Source: Desulfocapsa sulfexigens (GTDB taxonomy: Bacteria > Desulfobacterota > Desulfobulbia > Desulfobulbales > Desulfocapsaceae). Taken from it: a DNA stretch of 5,558 nucleotides. The position numbers and the translations under genes are program-made. The DNA is taken from the NCBI GenBank assembly GCA_020721165.1, contig DYNG01000077.1:1-5558 (forward strand). Reading direction: 5' to 3'. Shown piece by piece: positions 1 through 3,354 of the stretch. The notes beneath the pieces are model-generated. The model made no database searches. It saw only the letters and a list, made by a program, of their open reading frames with translations, and was not told the DNA's origin. How positions within the stretch are numbered: position 1 is the first letter of the stretch; each line of letters begins with the position of its first letter.

Positions 1-684
1 ATTGTCCGCGCCCTTCCCTGCCGCCACGCCATTGAGTCTCTGGGCTGTGACATTCTGCTTCTTGATGATGGATTCCAGCATCTGGCCGTCAAGCGGGACC
101 TCAATATCGTTCTCTTTGCTGCCGAAACCCTGGCCGGCAACAGTCGTGTTTTTCCCGGCGGCGACCTGCGGGAACCGGTTGCGGCCCTGGGCCGGGCCGA
201 TGTCTTTCTGCTGACCGGCGCCAATCCCGGCAACCGGGAAAGGGCGGATCGCTTTGCCGAACTTCTCCGGCAACGATTTCCTGGTCGGCCTGTTTTTCTG
301 AGCTCATACCTCCCTTCTACCGTAACCGATCTGCACACCCAAAACACAATGCCCCTTTCCGCCCTGCCCGCACCGCTGTATGGTTTCTGCGGAATCGCCC
401 GCCCCGAGGCTTTTCAGCAAACCCTTAGCGACCAGGGCTGCCTTCTCAGTGGCTTCACGGCCCTGCGGGATCATCAGCGATATTCATCTTCTCTCATTGC
501 CAGCATCGAGAAAAAGGCCCTGGCCAGTGGCGCTCAGGCCCTCATCACCACCGCAAAAGACCGGATAAAACTAACCGCCAACTCTTTCAATCTGGCCCTC
601 TATTGCCTGGAGATGAGCGCCCGGATTGATGAGGGATTGCTCGCATTCATCCTGAATAAACTGCAAAAAGATACCAGCTCGTAG
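1..684 (+). CDS. lpxK: LpxK, tetraacyldisaccharide 4'-kinase, C-terminal part (5' end outside window)
   Basis: Family role: LpxK phosphorylates the 4' position of the tetraacyldisaccharide-1-phosphate precursor to give lipid IVA, the sixth step of lipid A synthesis, on the cytoplasmic face of the inner membrane. The frame is open from base 1 and ends at TAG 682-684, giving 227 visible residues. The hallmark DDGFQH lies at visible residues 22-27, followed by a kRDLNIVLF strand and a P-G-G-x-L-R-E-P stretch (FPGGDLREP). Further on are YGFCGIARPEAF, LRDHQRYS and LITTAKDRIKL, which match the conserved C-terminal blocks; the last has Ala where many homologues have Glu (TTxKD). E. coli LpxK is about 328 residues, so roughly the first 100, including the Walker A loop, lie upstream. 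An internal ATG at 349 is in frame but falls after the DDGFQH motif, so it is not the start. The next gene, lpxC, belongs to the same pathway but has its own 255-base upstream region. Confidence 0.93.
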   Translation: MVRALPCRHAIESLGCDILLLDDGFQHLAVKRDLNIVLFAAETLAGNSRVFPGGDLREPVAALGRADVFLLTGANPGNRERADRFAELLRQRFPGRPVFLSSYLPSTVTDLHTQNTMPLSALPAPLYGFCGIARPEAFQQTLSDQGCLLSGFTALRDHQRYSSSLIASIEKKALASGAQALITTAKDRIKLTANSFNLALYCLEMSARIDEGLLAFILNKLQKDTSS

Positions 685-694
685 CCCGGCACAA

Positions 695-726
695 TGGGGT
701 CTTTTCCCCACACTCACCTTGTTTTT
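695..726 (+). terminator. Possible weak terminator after lpxK
   Basis: TGGGG (695-699) and CCCCA (706-710) form a perfect 5-bp stem around a TCTTTT loop, 10 bases after the lpxK stop. The T run (722-726) starts 12 bases after the stem rather than directly next to it, so this is a poor intrinsic terminator. It may only slow transcription or be accidental. Confidence 0.25.
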
Positions 727-761
727 CAGGACACTGCGATTTTTTTTCCACACTCAGCTTG
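702..761 (+). repeat. Imperfect 20-base direct repeat, 40-base period
   Basis: Bases 702-721 and 742-761 match at 17 of 20 positions. The shared core is CCACACTCA followed by C or G and then CTTG; the differences are at 706/746, 707/747 and 717/757. Both copies follow a T run. They sit in the lpxK-lpxC gap about 180-240 bases before the lpxC start. The 40-base spacing is close to four DNA turns, which would place both copies on one helix face, as for a pair of protein-binding sites. A small local duplication is equally possible. Confidence 0.45.
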
Positions 762-927
762 TACTGCCAGGCTCTGGCTTATCAGAACAACTCTGTGAAA
801 TTCCACAACAAAGAAGCAGTGATGTCGTTTTTTGAGAAACGGCTTGTTTTTTGCATGCTCATTTATTGTTAGTGATTCCAGGAAAACCACGGCCTGGAGA
901 ACCGATTCACCAGTCGTCTCAAATATC

Positions 928-931
928 AGGG
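928..931 (+). promoter_or_regulatory. lpxC ribosome-binding site
   Basis: AGGG is 8 bases before the ATG at 940. It supports that start over the in-frame ATG at 832, which would add 36 residues with no resemblance to LpxC. I found no convincing -35/-10 pair in 685-927, although lpxC probably has a promoter there. Confidence 0.6.
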
Positions 932-939
932 CTTTTTTC

Positions 940-1941
940 ATGGCAAACACGCTCGAATCCCATCAACATACTCTGCGCAAACCCGTCAGCTTTGGCGGGA
1001 TTGGCCTCCATTCCGGCGACCTGGTGAATATGACCATCTCTCCGGCGCCAGAAAACAATGGCATCCGCTTTTTCCGTCGTGGGCAGGCCGGGAAGCATTT
1101 TGTGCAGGCGGCCATGGACAATGTCATTGATACCCGCCTGGCCACCACCATCAGCGATACGCATAAAAATATCGTGGTCTCCACCACTGAACACCTGATG
1201 GCCGCCCTTATGGGTTTCGGCATTGATAATGCCGACATCGAACTCGATGGCAACGAAGTTCCGATCATGGATGGCAGCGCCGGGCCTTTTATCCAGCGAC
1301 TCATGCAGACGGGCAGGAAAAAACAGAAGGCCAATCGCACCGTGTTACGCATCACCAAAGAGATCAGCTATAGCAGCGGCGAAAGCAGCATCCGCATCCG
1401 GCCCTTTAATGGCTTCAAGATAGACGGGGAAATTGTTTTTGATGACGAAATTATCCGCACCCAACGGTATGCCATCAATCTGACCGGCAACCGCTTTGCC
1501 AAAGAAATAGCCCAGGCCCGAACCTTTGGCTATGTAGAAGAGGTGGAGACCTTATGGGAGAAGGGACTGGCGCTGGGGGTCAATCTCAGCAATGCCATTG
1601 CCATTCACTGGGATAAAAAATCGGTGCTTAATGAGGAAGGGCTTCGTTTCAGCGATGAATTCATTCGCCACAAGGTGCTTGATCTGGTGGGCGATCTCGC
1701 CCTGCTCGGCTGCCCCATCCTGGGCCATATCACCGCCTGTTGCGCCGGCCACACCCAGCACCTGGCCTTCATGCAAACCATCGCCAAGGCCACTGACTGC
1801 TGGGAACTCGTCGAGATGAACCCCAACGGTAAATCCTCCCCCTGCCAGAGAAATGGTAAGACAACCACAACGACCAGCAACCTGCTTATGCCGTTTTTCC
1901 AGACGGCCTTGTCCCAGCCAGCTCCTGTTCCTGCCTGCTGA
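940..1941 (+). CDS. lpxC: LpxC, UDP-3-O-acyl-N-acetylglucosamine deacetylase
   Basis: Family role: LpxC is the cytosolic zinc amidase that removes the acetyl group from UDP-3-O-acyl-GlcNAc, the committed step of lipid A synthesis. The protein has 333 residues. It opens with the typical TLRKPVSFGGIGLHSG (11-26). The first zinc-site block is TTEHLMAAL, with E84 and H85 matching E78/H79 of the well-studied enzymes. ELDGNEVPIMDGSAGPF (101-117) is the strongly conserved middle block. HKVLD (244-248) supplies the other zinc ligands, H244 and D248. AGHTQH holds the catalytic histidine H271 (H265 equivalent). All expected active-site residues are therefore present. E. coli LpxC is 305 residues; about 20 extra residues lie at the C-terminus, a Thr-, Pro- and Ser-rich tail with a run of five Thr. 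The start at 940 is chosen from its ribosome-binding site and the family N-terminus. The gene is followed at once by a strong hairpin terminator. Confidence 0.97.
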   Translation: MANTLESHQHTLRKPVSFGGIGLHSGDLVNMTISPAPENNGIRFFRRGQAGKHFVQAAMDNVIDTRLATTISDTHKNIVVSTTEHLMAALMGFGIDNADIELDGNEVPIMDGSAGPFIQRLMQTGRKKQKANRTVLRITKEISYSSGESSIRIRPFNGFKIDGEIVFDDEIIRTQRYAINLTGNRFAKEIAQARTFGYVEEVETLWEKGLALGVNLSNAIAIHWDKKSVLNEEGLRFSDEFIRHKVLDLVGDLALLGCPILGHITACCAGHTQHLAFMQTIAKATDCWELVEMNPNGKSSPCQRNGKTTTTTSNLLMPFFQTALSQPAPVPAC

Positions 1942-1963
1942 TATTTCCAGCCAATACCAACTC

Positions 1964-2018
1964 AAACAGAATCGGGGTTGTCGTCAGTTTCACTTGACGA
2001 CAACCCCGATTCTGTTTT
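1964..2018 (+). terminator. Intrinsic terminator, perfect 23-bp stem, after lpxC
   Basis: Bases 1964-1986 are exactly complementary to 1995-2017, with an 8-base loop (GTTTCACT). The outer end pairs AAACAGA with TCTGTTT and the middle is GC-rich around CGGGG/CCCCG. A short T run (2015-2018) closes the right arm. The hairpin starts 22 bases after the lpxC stop. Because its A-rich left end mirrors its T-rich right end, it could stop transcription in both directions. The U tract is short and the stem longer and more perfect than usual, so another role cannot be excluded. Confidence 0.75.
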
Positions 2019-2024
2019 AAACAG
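2012..2024 (+). repeat. 13-base palindrome overlapping the terminator's right end
   Basis: CTGTTT (2012-2017), a central T, then AAACAG (2019-2024) form a perfect inverted repeat. AAACAG also begins the terminator's left arm at 1964, so the right arm could pair with either copy. It may be an operator for the purN unit or a by-product of the hairpin sequence. Confidence 0.3.
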
Positions 2025-2029
2025 TCTCA

Positions 2030-2201
2030 TTGGCTGCCTTGAAATGGGCAAAACTGATCTGGTTGTTTCTCCTTTCCATTTCACAGGGTGGGGCCTACAC
2101 CCTGGCGCATAGAGTGTGCCCTTGCCTTGCCGTTCTTCTGGCTCGGGGTGAGATTGGTTTCAGGGAAGTCCTTGAAAGCCAAGCCTGTCAAGGCATAATT
2201 C
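2030..2201 (+). promoter_or_regulatory. Structured leader RNA candidate upstream of purN
   Basis: This non-coding stretch folds by eye into successive hairpins. H1 pairs 2040-2047 with 2076-2083 (8 bp). H2 pairs 2084-2090 with 2098-2104 (7 bp, 7-base loop). H3 pairs 2105-2109 with 2115-2119 (one G-U). H4 pairs 2154-2165 with 2170-2182 (12 bp, one G-U, one bulged G, tetraloop AAGT). H5 pairs 2183-2186 with 2191-2194 (4 bp, loop GTCA). H1/H2, H2/H3 and H4/H5 abut with no gap. I compared it with remembered consensuses for purine, ZTP, THF, glycine, cobalamin and c-di-GMP riboswitches, 6S RNA and PyrR-binding RNA, and none fits. A TTG-started frame (2030-2221) crosses it but has no ribosome-binding site and runs into purN, so I do not call it. 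A regulatory RNA is inference; pairing alone does not prove it. Confidence 0.4.
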
Positions 2202-2208
2202 AGGAGGT
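2202..2208 (+). promoter_or_regulatory. Strong purN Shine-Dalgarno sequence
   Basis: AGGAGGT is a near-perfect 16S complement, ending 6 bases before the ATG at 2215, and it fixes that start. CTCCT at 2069-2073, in the H1 loop of the leader, is complementary to AGGAG at 2202-2206. Confidence 0.85.
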
Positions 2209-2214
2209 CAAAAG

Positions 2215-2808
2215 ATGTTGAAGATGGCGGTGTTATTGTCCGGTAGTGGACGAACCCTTGATAATTTCCATGAGCGCATCAAGAATGGCTCACTGAATGC
2301 GAAAATCGAGGTGGTTCTGGCCAATGTGCAAGACGCCCTGGGGTTACGGAAGGCTGAAAACTACGGCTATCCGGCCTTTCATGCCGTGGGCAGCGAGGCT
2401 CTGAATGCGATTATTCAGCAGTACCCGGTTGATATTATCTGTCTGGCCGGATTTCTGAAACTCTATGAGCCGCCGCCAGCCCTGGCCCATTCGGTAATCA
2501 ACATCCATCCCTCACTTATTCCGGCCTTCAGTGGCGCAGGTTTTTACGGGATGCGCGTCCATCGGGCGGTATGGGCCAGAGGCTGTCTGGTCAGCGGCTG
2601 CACCGTGCATTTTGCCAGCGAGGTCTATGATGAAGGCCCGATCATCCTGCAAAAGAGCGTGGAGCTTGCTTATGGAGATAGCCCCGAACAGATTGCCGCC
2701 AAGGTCTTTGCCGCCGAGTGTGAGGCCTTTCCCGAGGCCATCAACCGCGTCAATGAACAGGGGGTTGAATTCTTCTGGGAGCGGCTTCGCTCAGGGAGGA
2801 TGGCATGA
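2215..2808 (+). CDS. purN: PurN-type phosphoribosylglycinamide formyltransferase
   Basis: Family role: PurN transfers the formyl group of 10-formyltetrahydrofolate to GAR, the third step of purine synthesis, in the cytosol. The 197-residue protein is one formyltransferase domain. A glycine loop SGSGRTL lies at 9-15, the folate-site block CLAGFLKLYEP at 76-86, and NIHPSLIPAF at 96-105. N96 and H98 match the E. coli catalytic pair N106/H108, and D139 in YDEGPIILQ matches D144. The segment between them, SGAGFYGMRVH (106-116) then SGCTVHF (127-133), follows the 'GxGxYG...VH' branch rather than the E. coli 'PGLHTHRQ' form; the distance from H98 to D139 is 41 residues against 36 in E. coli. The phosphate loop also differs from the E. 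coli SGNGSNL. The protein is slightly shorter than E. coli PurN (212). It starts a tight operon and overlaps pyrR by ATGA. A formyltransferase with another substrate is the main alternative. Confidence 0.85.
   Translation: MLKMAVLLSGSGRTLDNFHERIKNGSLNAKIEVVLANVQDALGLRKAENYGYPAFHAVGSEALNAIIQQYPVDIICLAGFLKLYEPPPALAHSVINIHPSLIPAFSGAGFYGMRVHRAVWARGCLVSGCTVHFASEVYDEGPIILQKSVELAYGDSPEQIAAKVFAAECEAFPEAINRVNEQGVEFFWERLRSGRMA
2793..2799 (+). promoter_or_regulatory. pyrR ribosome-binding site inside the purN end
   Basis: AGGGAGG lies within the last codons of purN. It is 5 bases before the ATG at 2805 and 8 before the ATG at 2808, so either methionine could be the start; the second has the more usual spacing. 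Confidence 0.7.
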
Positions 2809-3347
2809 TGCCGGAATCCCGTGTCATCCTGACGGCCCAGGAGATTGATCTGGCCCTGAAACGGATTGCCTTGCAAATTCTGGAACGAAATCAATCGGTG
2901 GCCGAGCTGGCCATTGTCGGAATTCATACCTGTGGCGTTGATCTGGCGGAGCGGATCCGCGCCATTATTCAGGAGCAGGCGGGCGTTGCTGTTCCTTTTG
3001 GCGCCCTGGATATTACCCTGTACCGGGACGACTGGAGCATTATTTCGCAGAATCCGGTGGTTCGCACCACGGATCTGTCCTTTGTGGTGGAGGGGAGCCG
3101 GTTGATTCTGGTGGACGATGTCCTGTTTACTGGCCGCACCGTCAGGGCTGCGATGGATGCCATCATGGATTATGGCCGTCCGCACTCCATTCAGTTGGCG
3201 GTTCTGGTTGATCGCGGTGGCCGCGAACTGCCCATTCAGGCCGATTATACCGGTATGCAGACCACCGTCCTGCCCCAGGAGCGCATTCAGGTGATCCTGA
3301 AGGAACATGACGGCCACGATGAAGTGGTGATCCAGAAAAATAGCTGA
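2805..3347 (+). CDS. pyrR: PyrR, uracil phosphoribosyltransferase / pyrimidine regulator family
   Basis: Family role: PyrR proteins are type I phosphoribosyltransferase folds that make UMP from uracil and PRPP. In Gram-positive bacteria they also bind pyr mRNA to cause attenuation. The 180-residue length matches B. subtilis PyrR (181). The PRPP loop VDDVLFTGRT is at 103-112, ALDITLYRDD at 67-76, VGIHTCG at 38-44, GRPHSIQLAVLVDRGGREL at 124-142 and a short acidic C-terminal strand follows. The catalytic features are intact. Several positions tied to RNA binding in B. subtilis differ by a remembered alignment: Thr18 to Lys19, His22 to Leu23, Lys40 to His41, His140 to Gly139, Arg146 to Gln145; Arg141 is kept (Arg140). 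This favours an enzyme over an attenuator, as inference. No pyr genes lie in view. It overlaps purN by ATGA and is 7 bases before the U32 gene, so co-transcription is likely. Confidence 0.94.
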   Translation: MMPESRVILTAQEIDLALKRIALQILERNQSVAELAIVGIHTCGVDLAERIRAIIQEQAGVAVPFGALDITLYRDDWSIISQNPVVRTTDLSFVVEGSRLILVDDVLFTGRTVRAAMDAIMDYGRPHSIQLAVLVDRGGRELPIQADYTGMQTTVLPQERIQVILKEHDGHDEVVIQKNS

Positions 3348-3350
3348 GGT
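3346..3350 (+). promoter_or_regulatory. Ribosome-binding site of the U32 gene
   Basis: GAGGT overlaps the pyrR stop codon (TGA 3345-3347) and ends 4 bases before the ATG at 3355. The placement suggests coupled translation with pyrR. Confidence 0.5.
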
Positions 3351-3354
3351 CTGA

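Noticed and set aside
832..939. Upstream in-frame extension of lpxC starting at ATG 832
   Set aside because: The extra 36 residues do not resemble an LpxC N-terminus, and the ATG at 940 has an AGGG 8 bases upstream and the expected protein start.
1994..2021. TTGACG (1994-1999) with TGT-TTTAAA (2013-2021) as an extended -10 promoter for the purN unit
   Set aside because: The -10 match lacks the important A at position 2 and T at position 6, and the site is buried in the terminator hairpin. Not strong enough to call.
2012..2024. LexA (SOS) box
   Set aside because: The CTG...CAG arms are separated by 7 bases rather than the 10 of the E. coli-type box, and no SOS gene is nearby.
2167..2180. PyrR-binding RNA motif (ARUCCNGNGAGGYU type)
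   Set aside because: The AGTCC start fits, but several of the fixed purines that follow do not, and the segment pairs within H4 in a different arrangement.
2172..2199. Promoter-like TTGAAA (2172-2177) and CATAAT (2194-2199), 16-base spacing
   Set aside because: The transcript would start near 2206, cutting into the purN Shine-Dalgarno sequence, and both boxes are already used in hairpins H4 and H5. It is likely chance.
2030..2221. 63-residue frame starting with TTG before purN
   Set aside because: It has no ribosome-binding site, no recognisable protein features and overlaps the purN start. The stretch is better explained as structured leader.
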